Source of the DNA: JBGMEA01 sp964444065
GTDB lineage: Bacteria > Bacillota > Clostridia > Eubacteriales > Anaerofustaceae
Direction of reading: 5' to 3'
Assembly (NCBI GenBank): GCA_964444065.1
Contig: CAYUFL010000012.1
Coordinates: 1-40,660, forward strand
Length of the DNA stretch: 40,660 nucleotides
A program made the position numbers and the translations under genes. The notes under the pieces are model-generated. The model searched no databases. It saw nothing but the letters and a program-made list of their open reading frames with translations, and was not told where the DNA came from. Below, one piece after another: positions 1-7,400 of this stretch (position 1 is its first letter; each line of letters starts with the position of its first letter).

Positions 1-18
1 ATTTATCCTTTTTTTCAA

Positions 19-42
19 AGTGGGTTATTAAGTGGGTTATTT
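19..42. repeat. Tandem 12-base repeat, two copies
   Basis: Two adjacent copies of a 12-base unit (agtgggttatta, then the same with a final t) lie at the left edge of the window, just beyond the 3' end of the tRNA genes. Nothing in the visible sequence gives it a function. It could be a trace of replication slippage or the edge of something outside the window. Confidence 0.6.
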
Positions 43-87
43 TATAAGTACTAGTAGAATTTTATTGTATAGGTAAGGCAAAAAAAA

Positions 88-161
88 TGGAGCGGGTGAA
101 GGGAATCGAACCCTCGTAGCCGGCTTGGGAAGCCGATGCTCTGCCATTGAGCTACACCCGC
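88..161 (-). tRNA. tRNA-Gly, anticodon CCC
   Basis: Read on the minus strand, this folds as a full tRNA: acceptor GCGGGTG paired with CACCCGC, D stem GCTC/GAGC, anticodon loop TTCCCAA, T arm with GGTTCGATTCC, discriminator T and an encoded CCA. Anticodon CCC reads GGG glycine codons. A run of seven T follows directly and may help end transcription. It is the second gene of a two-tRNA unit, nine bases after tRNA-Gly(GCC). Confidence 0.95.
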
Positions 162-170
162 AAAAAAAAA

Positions 171-245
171 TGGAGCGAAAGACGGGATTCGAACCCGCGA
201 CCCTCGCCTTGGCAAGGCGATGCTCTACCGCTGAGCCACTTTCGC
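171..245 (-). tRNA. tRNA-Gly, anticodon GCC
   Basis: On the minus strand the acceptor GCGAAAG pairs with CTTTCGC, the anticodon stem TCGCC/GGCGA encloses the loop TTGCCAA, and CCA is encoded. Anticodon GCC reads GGC and GGU glycine codons. It is the promoter-proximal gene of the pair. A T-rich spacer separates it from tRNA-Gly(CCC), and the two probably come from one precursor. Confidence 0.95.
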
Positions 246-271
246 TTAATACAGATGAATCTGCGTTATTT

Positions 272-300
272 ATGATACTATAAAAAAGCATATATTTCAA
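272..300 (-). promoter_or_regulatory. Sigma-A promoter for the tRNA-Gly pair
   Basis: On the minus strand a TTGAAA -35 box (295-300) and a TATCAT -10 box (272-277) are 17 bases apart. Transcription would start near 265, about 20 bases before the mature tRNA. Confidence 0.6.
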
Positions 301-334
301 TAGAAAATGATCAACTCATAGCGATTTTAACAGC

Positions 335-386
335 ATATATCAAGCAAAAAACCGACACTTGCGCATCGGCTTTCTGCTTGATATAT
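335..386 (-). terminator. Intrinsic terminator downstream of amt-glnK
   Basis: A 21-base arm at 335-355 is complementary to 366-386 apart from two positions that become G-U pairs in minus-strand RNA. The minus-strand transcript carries a CCGA/TCGG core followed by six U on the 3' arm. This suits the end of the leftward amt transcript, about 120 bases past its stop codon. Confidence 0.75.
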
Positions 387-502
387 TATTGAATCAGAAA
401 GAGTATATAAATCATCATACGCCATCATTGATACAGCTGCATATTATACCAAAGATTGGCATATGATATGACTTATCGGAATAGAGCAGGGGAGAAAGAA
501 AT

Positions 503-2190
503 TTATTCTTCATCCTGAAGTGCGCCGTAACCTTCTTCACCGGTTCTGACTTTAATTGCATTTTCAACATCATAGATGAAGATTTTGCCGTCCCCGATAT
601 TGTTTGTATAAAGCGCTTTTTTGATCGTATCGATTACTGTTTGCACAGGAATCTTGCAGATTACGATCTCCACCTTCACTTTCGGAAGCAGATTCATTTC
701 CACTTCAACGCCGCGATAGAATTCGGTTTTGCCCTTTTGCATTCCGCAACCCATGACCTGCGTTACAGTGATGCCCGTGACCCCGATTTTTTCAAGAGCG
801 GCTTTCAGTGTTTCGAATTTTGTCTGTTTTGTGATAACCGTAACGTTTGTGATCTTATCGCAGGTTCCTGCAGTAGATTTTTTATCTTGTTTAATTGTTA
901 CAATGCTGTCATTATCTTTGGAGTCAGCAGCCGATTCTGCAACCGGAGCCTCACTTGTGAAATCAACTGGTGCAAAGTCAGCATAACTGCTTGCAAGTCC
1001 GTGTTCAGCCGAATCGAGTCCCATAAGTTCTTCTTCGGGAGATACACGAAGTCCGATTGTTTTCTTGATCAGGAAGAAAATAATTGACATTGCCACAGCC
1101 ACATACGCCATGACACTGAATACGCCGATTGCCTGAATACCGAGGATTTCAAATCCGCCGCCATACAGAAGTCCGCCGTCTACTGCGAATACACCAACAA
1201 GCAAGGTACCGAGTGCACCGCATACGCCGTGGACACTGATAGCGCCGACAGGGTCATCAATTTTAACGACTTTGTCGAAGAATTCAACAGAGAGAACAAC
1301 AACGATACCGCCTATCAAACCGATGAGCGCTGCGCCTACGGGATTAACCGCATCACAACCTGCCGTAATGGCAACAAGTCCTGCCAATGCACCGTTTAAT
1401 GTCATCGAAACATCGGGCTTTTTATATCTGAGCCAAGTGAATATCATTGTTGCACACGCACCGGCTGCTGCTGCGATGTTTGTTGTCATAAAAATATTAC
1501 TGATTGACAGAAGGGCATCATCTCCTGTAGCACTGAGTGTGGAACCGGGGTTAAATCCGAACCATCCAAACCAAAGGATGAATACGCCGAGTGCGCCAAG
1601 CGTCAGGCTGTGACCAAGGATCGCTTTTGGTTTGCCGTCTTTCCCGTATTTTCCGATACGGGGTCCAAGCATTGCTGCGCCGACAAGAGCCGCAACCCCA
1701 CCGACCATATGAACTGCTGTAGAACCTGCAAAGTCATGGAAGCCAAGCTGTGATAACCAACCGCCGCCCCATATCCAGTGACCGCTGATCGGATATACAA
1801 CTGCACTGATGAGTAAGCTGTATACGCTGTAAGAGATAAATTTTGTTCTTTCTGCCATAGCACCGGAAACAATGGTTGCTGCCGTTGCACAAAACACAGT
1901 CTGGAAAATAACGAAAGCAAGAGTCGGTATCGCAGATGAATAATCACCTTGTACGAACAGATCAATCTTACCGATAAATCCGTTTCTTCTCCGAACATTA
2001 ATCCAAACCCTAAAATCCAGAATACGACTGAGCCGATCGCAAAGTCCATCAGGTTTTTCATAATAATATTTCCGGCATTTTTTGCGCGGGTAAACCCTGT
2101 TTCAACCATTGCAAAACCTGCTTGCATGAAGAAGACTAAAGCTGCTGCCAACAGGGTCCACATGGTATCTGCTGATGAAAAGATGTCCAT
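503..2190 (-). pseudogene. amt: Ammonium transporter fused to a P-II (GlnK) domain, broken by a one-base frameshift
   Basis: Restoring one missing base near 1981-1986 gives a 562-residue protein. Residues 1 to about 400 are an Amt/MEP ammonium channel, with both twin histidines (GHSL near residue 194 and SVHGVCG near 321). After a 45-residue acidic and Ser-rich linker, residues 448-562 are a P-II domain with the T-loop core YRGVEVEMNLLPK and the GDGKIF signature. The first frame stays Amt-like through FGEE (residue 69), then turns to nonsense; the next frame resumes with GFIGKIDLF. Start 2190 has AGGAGG nine bases upstream. In Amt systems P-II proteins gate the channel when nitrogen is ample, so here gate and channel would share one chain. 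The T-loop tyrosine used for uridylylation in enteric GlnB/GlnK is Val. The break could be a sequencing error in the GAAGAAAC run or a real mutation. It lies downstream of glnN and has its own upstream gap. Confidence 0.88.
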
Positions 2191-2330
2191 AATACAATCC
2201 TCCTAAAATTTATAATAATGAATAAATATGTGATAAATCTTCTTGCGCTGATACTGTAATAATAAGTAAAACTCTTTTGTCTGATTCAATGACTGAAAGA
2301 TGCGCTTTTGAAGATCTATTGGCGTTGGTT

Positions 2331-2368
2331 AAAATAAAAGAGATGCATTCTAACGAATGCACCTCTTT
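2331..2368 (-). terminator. Terminator after glnN
   Basis: A 12-base stem (2339-2350 with 2355-2366, one G-U pair on the minus strand) and a four-base loop are followed on the minus strand by CTTTTATTTT. It ends the glnN transcript before the amt promoter region, so the two genes probably have separate promoters. Confidence 0.8.
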
Positions 2369-2393
2369 GTGCAAAACAATTTATATTTTGTGA

Positions 2394-4481
2394 TTAATAG
2401 TAAAGCATTTCACCGTAAGTTGGGAACGGCCAATATTCCTTTGCGACCAACGGTTCAATTTCGTCCGCAATTGCGCGTACTTCATTCATGTCTGCAAACA
2501 CTGTGTTTCTGTAATATTTCGCCAATTCCAAAGAATCTTCATAATCCTTTGTATCCATGATAGCATTCTGAAGCTGATTGACTTTTTTATAGAGATTATC
2601 ACACAGCGCAGATAATTTCGTAACCATATCTTTTTCCATATAGGAAGTGACTGATTCGGAAATTTTTGCTTTTGCAACTGCAACATCGGCCAACGCCGAA
2701 ATGTACTTTACAGTTCCGGGGATGATTTCTTTCTGAACCATTTCAACCATTGTCAAGGCTTCGATGTTGATGGTTTTGCAATAACCTTCAAGCAAAATTT
2801 CATATCTGGAGTGAATTTCTGTTTCAGAAAAGACGCCATGTCTTGCAAAAAGTTCGATATTGTCTTCTTTAATGAAACAGGGAAGTGCATCCGGTGTTGA
2901 TTTCAGATTAAGCAATCCTCGTTTTTCGGCTTCAACAACCCATTCTTCAGCATAATTGTTTCCGTTAAAGATAATGCGTTTGTGTTCTTTGATCGTTTTA
3001 ACGATCAACTCTTTGCAAGCAATATCCATATCAGTTGCTTTTTCCAACACATTCGCAAACTGGCTCAACGCATCTGCCATGATGGTGTTTAGGATAACGT
3101 TGGGACCTGAAATGGAAAGCGATCCGCCGACCATTCTGAATTCGAATTTATTCCCTGTAAACGCAAAAGGCGATGTTCTGTTTCTGTCAGTAGTTTCTTT
3201 TGCGAAATTGGGAAGCACGGAAGCTGAACTTTTCATGATTCGTTCGTAGGTATCTTCATATGCCGATCCGCTTTCGATTGCATCAATGATTTTTTCAAAC
3301 TCATCACCGACAAACACCGAGATGATTGCAGGAGGCGCTTCATTTGCACCCAGTCGGTGATCATTTCCTGCACTTGCAACAGAAAGTCTGAGCAGATCCT
3401 GATGTTCATCCACTGCTTTTAAAACTGCAGCAAGGAAAATCAAAAATCTTGTATTGACGCAAGGCGTATCACCCGGATCCAGGAGATTGATACCGGTGTC
3501 GGTTGAAAGTGACCAGTTGTTATGTTTTCCGTTACCATTAATGCCGGCAAATGGTTTTTCATGAAGCAGGCAGGCAAGTCCATGTTTGTCAGCTACTTTT
3601 TTCATGTATTCCATCGTCAACTGGTTATGATCCGTTGCAACATTGCTTTCCGAGAAAATCGGTGCCAATTCATGCTGTGCAGGTGCAACTTCATTATGTT
3701 CAGTCTTGGCTAAAATGCCAAGTTTCCAAAGTTCTTCGTTTAAGTCAGCCATATAAGACGCGACATTGGTACGGATCGTGCCGAAATAGTGATCTTCCAT
3801 TTCCTGACCTTTCGGCGGTTTGGAACCAAACAATGTTCTTCCCGTATAAACCAAATCACGACGTTTTGTAAATGCTTTTTTATCGACCAAGAAATATTCC
3901 TGTTCCGGACCGACTGTGGAAATAACATTCGTTACAGTCTTATCGCCGAGAATTTTCAGAATACGCACAGCTTCTTTGTTGATAGCATCCATAGAACGGA
4001 GCAGAGGCGTTTTTTTGTCAAGTGCTTCTCCGGTGTAGGAACAGAACGCTGTCGGAATACAAAGGACTCCGTCTTTAATGAACGCATTTGAGGAAGGATC
4101 CCATGCAGTGTAACCTCTTGCTTCAAATGTTGCTCTCAGTCCACCTGAAGGGAAACTGGAGGCATCCGGCTCACCTTTGATGAGTTCTTTTCCTGAAAAT
4201 TCCATCATCACTTTACCGTTTCCGATAGGGGCGATGAAACTGTCATGTTTTTCGGCGGTGATACCCGTCATAGGCTGGAACCAGTGAGTAAAATGCGTGC
4301 AACCTTTTTCGATGGCCCAATCTCTCATTGCTGCAGCTACTACATTGGCGACATCGAGCTCAAGGCTCTCATCTGTTTCGATTGCTTTCTTAAGTTTAGC
4401 AAAAACAGTTTTCGGCAATCTTTCACGCATTACCGTTTCATTGAATACCAAACTTCCAAATAATTCAGGTACGTTGTTCAT
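2394..4481 (-). CDS. glnN: Glutamine synthetase type III (GlnN)
   Basis: At 695 residues this matches the GSIII family, which forms large cytoplasmic oligomers and joins ammonia to glutamate with ATP to make glutamine. The family motifs are present: GPEQEYFLVD, EVAPAQHELAPI (metal-binding Glu residues) and INGNGKHNNWSLSTD (the catalytic His/Asn loop), so the enzyme looks active. Start 4481 follows an AGAAAGGG ribosome site. It has a consensus promoter 84 bases upstream of the ATG and a hairpin plus T-tract between promoter and gene, so expression is probably set by antitermination. With amt-glnK downstream it forms the ammonium uptake and fixation part of the window. It is likely the only working glutamine synthetase here, because the paralogue at 12324-13598 lacks key residues. 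Confidence 0.96.
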   Translation of the reverse strand: MNNVPELFGSLVFNETVMRERLPKTVFAKLKKAIETDESLELDVANVVAAAMRDWAIEKGCTHFTHWFQPMTGITAEKHDSFIAPIGNGKVMMEFSGKELIKGEPDASSFPSGGLRATFEARGYTAWDPSSNAFIKDGVLCIPTAFCSYTGEALDKKTPLLRSMDAINKEAVRILKILGDKTVTNVISTVGPEQEYFLVDKKAFTKRRDLVYTGRTLFGSKPPKGQEMEDHYFGTIRTNVASYMADLNEELWKLGILAKTEHNEVAPAQHELAPIFSESNVATDHNQLTMEYMKKVADKHGLACLLHEKPFAGINGNGKHNNWSLSTDTGINLLDPGDTPCVNTRFLIFLAAVLKAVDEHQDLLRLSVASAGNDHRLGANEAPPAIISVFVGDEFEKIIDAIESGSAYEDTYERIMKSSASVLPNFAKETTDRNRTSPFAFTGNKFEFRMVGGSLSISGPNVILNTIMADALSQFANVLEKATDMDIACKELIVKTIKEHKRIIFNGNNYAEEWVVEAEKRGLLNLKSTPDALPCFIKEDNIELFARHGVFSETEIHSRYEILLEGYCKTINIEALTMVEMVQKEIIPGTVKYISALADVAVAKAKISESVTSYMEKDMVTKLSALCDNLYKKVNQLQNAIMDTKDYEDSLELAKYYRNTVFADMNEVRAIADEIEPLVAKEYWPFPTYGEMLYY

Positions 4482-4508
4482 AAAATATCCCTTTCTGTTA
4501 AATCTATC

Positions 4509-4556
4509 AAAAAAAAAATTGGCACAACAGGTATATTACCTGCAGCGCCTTTGCTG
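4509..4556 (-). promoter_or_regulatory. glnN leader: hexaloop hairpin overlapping an intrinsic terminator (attenuator)
   Basis: In minus-strand RNA, 4556-4543 forms a four-base-pair hairpin CAGC/GCUG with loop AAAGGC. Positions 4549-4521 can instead form one long stem (GGCGCUGCAGGU with ACCUGUUGUGCC) followed by AA and ten U (4518-4509), a strong intrinsic terminator. The two folds share 4543-4549 and so exclude each other. The loop has A1 and G4, the rule described for ANTAR target hairpins (knowledge of the family). A second small hairpin, CAGGU/ACCUG with a five-base loop, follows directly; its loop does not fit the rule. Binding by the ANTAR protein at 11715-12287 is inferred. Confidence 0.72.
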
Positions 4557-4564
4557 TTTATCAC

Positions 4565-4593
4565 ATTATATCGAAAGGAAGATTTATTGTCAA
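4565..4593 (-). promoter_or_regulatory. Consensus sigma-A promoter of glnN
   Basis: TTGACA (4588-4593) and TATAAT (4565-4570) are separated by exactly 17 bases on the minus strand, a perfect match to consensus. The expected start at 4558-4559 lies two or three bases before the leader hairpin. Such a strong promoter makes sense if control is exerted after initiation. Confidence 0.88.
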
Positions 4594-4804
4594 GTATCTT
4601 TTGAAAATAAATGAATAATATATTTTAAGAAAATATCAAAGGCAAAAGACAACAATTTGTTATCTTTCGAAACTTGATTCCTGAATTGGCAATTCACATT
4701 ACAAAGTGGTATCGAGTAGTATGTCATTCAAAATAAAAGAAATGATTTGTGTTCGGTAGAATAAAATGGTATCCTAAAAAATATAATTCGAAAGTGAGAG
4801 AATA
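4594..4804. other. Intergenic stretch between divergent glnN and acyltransferase genes
   Basis: Together with the glnN leader this makes a 323-base gap. The part beyond the glnN promoter is AT-rich and has no open frame or stable hairpin that I can support. A weak rightward promoter may exist (TTGTGT near 4748, TATCCT about 17 bases on), and GTGAGAG before 4805 is the ribosome site of the next gene. Confidence 0.4.
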
Positions 4805-6109
4805 ATGTATTTATTGGACGATTTGCAGCGATTTGATATGACCAAAAAACCGATGCGCACCAAATGGTATTTGCGTCCTGTCACTTGGTTGATCAGTTTT
4901 CCTGCAGTTTGGAGCAGACGATCTGTGATCAACAAAATTAATATGGACGGATTGAAACCGCCCTATCTTCTGTTGTGTAACCATAATGCATTTTTGGATT
5001 TTAAACTGGCAACGGTTGCAGTGTTTCCTAATCGCGCAAATTATATTGTGGCAATAGACGGTTTTATCGGCAGAGAAAAATTAATGAGAAGTGTCGGCTG
5101 TATCTGCAAACGAAAATTCACGAATGATATTTTGCTCGTCAGGCAGTTACTGCGTGTCATCCAAAACGGAGATATCGCTGTGATTTATCCGGAAGCGAGA
5201 TACTCCTTATGCGGTACGAATGCAGTATTGCCGGAATCGCTCGGGAAATTGGTTAAAGTCCTTAAAGTGCCTGTTGTCACGCTGATCACACAAGGACATC
5301 ATATCAATTCTCCTTTCTGGAATCTAGACAATCGTAATATTCAAACAACCGCGCATATGACGCAATTGATTGCATCCGAAGAAATAAATCAATTGACTGT
5401 GGCGCAGATTAACGAACGGATTCAGAATATATTCGAGTATGATGATTATCAATGGCAGAAAGAAAATAATGTTGCAGTATCCTATAAAAACAGAGCACAG
5501 GGATTGCATAAAGTATTATATCAATGTGCGAGCTGCCATACGGAGTATCGAATGAATACCGAGGGCAATCGGTTATGGTGCGAAGCATGCGGGAAAGAAT
5601 GGACGTTGAACCAATTGAACCAACTTTCTGCCACGCAGGGAGTTACGGAGTTTTCACATATTCCGGATTGGTATGAATGGGAACGAAAACAAGTACGGAA
5701 TGAGATAAAAGCACGTAAGTACGAATTCAACAGCATTGTTTCTGTGAAATCCTTACCGAATGCAAACGGGTTTATCGATCTTGGAGAGGGACACCTGACG
5801 CATGACATGCATGGCTTTCGATTGTGCGGCAATTATAACGGTGCGGAGTATCATTTGGAAATCTCTTCAAAAACGATCTATTCCTGTCATATTGAATATG
5901 AGTATTTGGGTAAGCATGGCGATTGTATTGATCTGAACACTTTGAGCGATACGTATTATATATATCCAAAATGCAAAGAATTTTCTGTAACGAAAATTGC
6001 ATTGGCAACTGAAGAACTGTATCGGTATCATACCGAAAGCATATCAAAAGAAAAGCATAATCGTCCCGAGACTGATATAACAAGAGATTCCGCAACACAA
6101 AATACCTAA
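4805..6109 (+). CDS. PlsC-type acyltransferase with a C-terminal zinc ribbon
   Basis: The 434-residue protein belongs to the lysophosphatidate/glycerophosphate acyltransferase fold. The catalytic HX4D motif is H60 to D65 (NHNAFLDF), and PEARYS at 129-134 fills the place of the EGTRS acceptor-binding motif. A two-knuckle zinc ribbon follows (C241, C244, C259, C262), then about 170 residues I cannot assign. It probably acylates a lysophospholipid or related acceptor at the inner membrane face; the substrate is unknown. Acyltransferases of 200-250 residues are the norm, so the extra half is notable. Start 4805 has GTGAGAG eight bases upstream. The gene lies alone between glnN (divergent) and the ECF transporter gene, whose -35 box begins eight bases after this stop codon. 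Confidence 0.82.
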   Translation: MYLLDDLQRFDMTKKPMRTKWYLRPVTWLISFPAVWSRRSVINKINMDGLKPPYLLLCNHNAFLDFKLATVAVFPNRANYIVAIDGFIGREKLMRSVGCICKRKFTNDILLVRQLLRVIQNGDIAVIYPEARYSLCGTNAVLPESLGKLVKVLKVPVVTLITQGHHINSPFWNLDNRNIQTTAHMTQLIASEEINQLTVAQINERIQNIFEYDDYQWQKENNVAVSYKNRAQGLHKVLYQCASCHTEYRMNTEGNRLWCEACGKEWTLNQLNQLSATQGVTEFSHIPDWYEWERKQVRNEIKARKYEFNSIVSVKSLPNANGFIDLGEGHLTHDMHGFRLCGNYNGAEYHLEISSKTIYSCHIEYEYLGKHGDCIDLNTLSDTYYIYPKCKEFSVTKIALATEELYRYHTESISKEKHNRPETDITRDSATQNT

Positions 6110-6116
6110 AATTTGC

Positions 6117-6146
6117 TTGACAGAATTCGGCAGAGTAAGCTATAAT
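6117..6146 (+). promoter_or_regulatory. Sigma-A promoter for the ECF transporter gene
   Basis: TTGACA (6117-6122) and TATAAT (6141-6146) are 18 bases apart. Transcription should start near 6153, about 95 bases before the ATG, leaving room for a regulatory leader. Confidence 0.85.
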
Positions 6147-6148
6147 CT

Positions 6149-6224
6149 CTACAGAACATGAAGTTCTGTAGCTTTTCAGCATGCCCATGAAGGGTGGATG
6201 TTTCCACTTTGCATGGCTTTTTTA
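6149..6224 (+). promoter_or_regulatory. Structured leader with intrinsic terminator ahead of the ECF S component
   Basis: Two hairpins lie between promoter and gene. The first is a perfect nine-base-pair stem (6149-6157 with 6163-6171, loop ATGAA) at the transcription start; as DNA it could also be a repressor operator. The second (about 6183-6216, GTGG/CCAC at its tip and CATG/CATG lower down) is followed by a T-tract and is a good intrinsic terminator. This layout is typical of riboswitch or protein-controlled attenuation of vitamin transporters. I could not match it to the THF, TPP, cobalamin, preQ1 or ZTP consensus. Confidence 0.6.
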
Positions 6225-6246
6225 TTTTACGAAACGGAGATATTAT

Positions 6247-6765
6247 ATGACAAAATCAATGACCAACACGAACAGACTTGTATTATCGGCCTTATTTGTA
6301 GCATTGGGTGTGATTATTCCGCAGATTTTCCACATGTTTGGATTGGGTTCTGTATTTCTTCCGATGCACATTCCTGTGATTCTTTGCGGTTTTATATGCG
6401 GTCCGTACTACGGTTTAATCAGCGGAGTTCTAAGCGTTTTCCTATCTTCAACCATAACCGGAATGCCTCCGATGATGCCGGTTGGAGCGGCAATGATATT
6501 TGAGCTTGCTGCATATGCCTTTGTTGCGGGATTGATGTACCGAAAGACAAAGAAAATTTACTTTTCGCTCATTGTTGCCATGATCGTAGGCAGAGTCGTC
6601 AGTATCGCAGCAAAATATGTTATTTACAGTTTAATCGGGAATTCTTTCGCGATGGTTGCAATTCTGACTGATTTGTTCGTGACGGCATGGCCCGGAATTG
6701 TAATTCAGATATTGGCAATACCTGCAATTTTGGCGCTGCTTCGCAGATATAAACTAATTGCATAA
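6247..6765 (+). CDS. ECF transporter S component (substrate-binding membrane protein)
   Basis: The 172-residue protein is very hydrophobic, with five or six membrane helices, and matches the small substrate-binding subunits of energy-coupling factor importers, including the N-terminal ALFVALGVIIP segment and the LPMHIPV and TGMPPMMP loops. S components capture a vitamin or metal and dock on a shared EcfA-EcfT module, which is not in this window. The sequence alone does not fix the substrate. I chose start 6247 because GGAGA lies six bases upstream; the longer open frame from 6181 would begin inside the terminator hairpin. The structured leader suggests control by the transported compound. The DUF3842 gene that follows has its own leader. 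Confidence 0.85.
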   Translation: MTKSMTNTNRLVLSALFVALGVIIPQIFHMFGLGSVFLPMHIPVILCGFICGPYYGLISGVLSVFLSSTITGMPPMMPVGAAMIFELAAYAFVAGLMYRKTKKIYFSLIVAMIVGRVVSIAAKYVIYSLIGNSFAMVAILTDLFVTAWPGIVIQILAIPAILALLRRYKLIA

Positions 6766-6768
6766 TAT

Positions 6769-6895
6769 TATAATAGTACAAGCAGTATCTGAATGCTCCC
6801 AGCTTGTTTCCGAATTCGATTTGAGCATCTGAATCAATAAAGAGTGACGGGATACTTTGAAAAAAGCGTTTATATATTGGATATAGCGCTTTTTT
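6769..6895 (+). promoter_or_regulatory. Candidate structured RNA leader with terminator ahead of the DUF3842 gene
   Basis: A TATAAT at 6769-6774 could start a transcript near 6782. Just after it, AGTATC (6784-6789) pairs with GATACT (6851-6856) and encloses a second stem, ATGCTC (6793-6798) with GAGCAT (6823-6828); CTGAAT occurs on both sides of this inner stem. A terminator follows at about 6860-6895, where AAAAAAGCG and CGCTTTTTT form the stem base. This looks like an aptamer plus expression platform. I recognise no known class. Without the upstream promoter, the terminator would simply end the ECF transcript. Confidence 0.5.
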
Positions 6896-6929
6896 GTATT
6901 ATAATAACATTACAATTCAGGAGGATGAT

Positions 6930-7352
6930 ATGCGAATAGCGGTCATTGACGGTCAGGGCGGCGGAATGGGTAAGTCCATTATTGATAAAATAAGATTCAC
7001 TTTTCATAATGAAGTGAGTATTATTGCGCTCGGAACGAACTCTGCATCGACAACAGCAATGATGAAGGCGGGTGCGGACGAGGGGGCGACAGGAGAAAAT
7101 GCGATTGTCTACAACACGTCCAAATGTGATGTCGTAATCGGTGCGGTTGGTATTATTGCAGCAAATTCTTTTAATGGTGAGCTAAGCCCCGTCATGTCGC
7201 TTGCAGTAGCAGAAAGCGATGCAGTCAAAATATTGATTCCGATCAATAAATGCAATTTACTGATCGCCGGCACAAAAGAGACAATGCTTTCCGATTATAT
7301 TGATGATGCCATTAAAATACTTGTGAAATTAAGGCGTACAAACAATATATAA
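6930..7352 (+). CDS. DUF3842 family protein
   Basis: The 140-residue protein begins MRIAVIDGQGGGMGKS, a glycine-rich loop resembling a nucleotide-binding turn, and continues as an alternating beta/alpha protein with the segment GTNSASTTAMMKAGAD. I recognise the DUF3842 family, whose function is unknown to me. Start 6930 is set by AGGAGG five bases upstream (6919-6924); the longer frame from 6894 would place that site inside the coding region. The gene follows the ECF S component, is separated from it by a terminator-bearing leader, and converges with carB. Position suggests, but does not prove, a link with the transported compound. Confidence 0.8.
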   Translation: MRIAVIDGQGGGMGKSIIDKIRFTFHNEVSIIALGTNSASTTAMMKAGADEGATGENAIVYNTSKCDVVIGAVGIIAANSFNGELSPVMSLAVAESDAVKILIPINKCNLLIAGTKETMLSDYIDDAIKILVKLRRTNNI

Positions 7353-7391
7353 AAAAACAGATACCGAAATTTTTTGGTATCTGCTTTTTTT
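7351..7391. terminator. Bidirectional terminator between the DUF3842 gene and carB
   Basis: CAGATACC (7358-7365) pairs with GGTATCTG (7376-7383). A run of A precedes the stem and a run of T follows it, so it can end transcription from either side. It serves both the rightward DUF3842 transcript and the long leftward nitrogen operon. Confidence 0.88.
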
Positions 7392-7400
7392 ATTTCCTAC

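Noticed and set aside
19..42. Short tandem repeat as a CRISPR or integration site
   Set aside because: There are only two adjacent 12-base copies with no spacer, no cas genes and no integrase.
37..300. Minus-strand frame of 87 codons across the tRNA genes
   Set aside because: It reads through both tRNA-Gly genes; the peptide is made of tRNA sequence and recalls well-known spurious annotations.
1979..1990. Programmed -1 frameshifting joining the two parts of amt-glnK
   Set aside because: The junction GAA GAA ACG is not a slippery heptamer: a -1 slip would leave the P-site tRNA mispaired on AGA. I saw no stimulatory hairpin just downstream. A base deletion or read error is simpler.
2191..2330. 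ANTAR-type attenuator upstream of amt-glnK
   Set aside because: I looked for a hexaloop hairpin and an internal terminator like those at glnN and the operon. The gap has the glnN terminator and a ribosome site, but no second terminator with a U-run before the gene.
6149..6224. THF (folate) riboswitch ahead of the ECF gene
   Set aside because: The leader is too short, and the conserved GAGUAG and GGUGAAUC segments I know from that class are absent.
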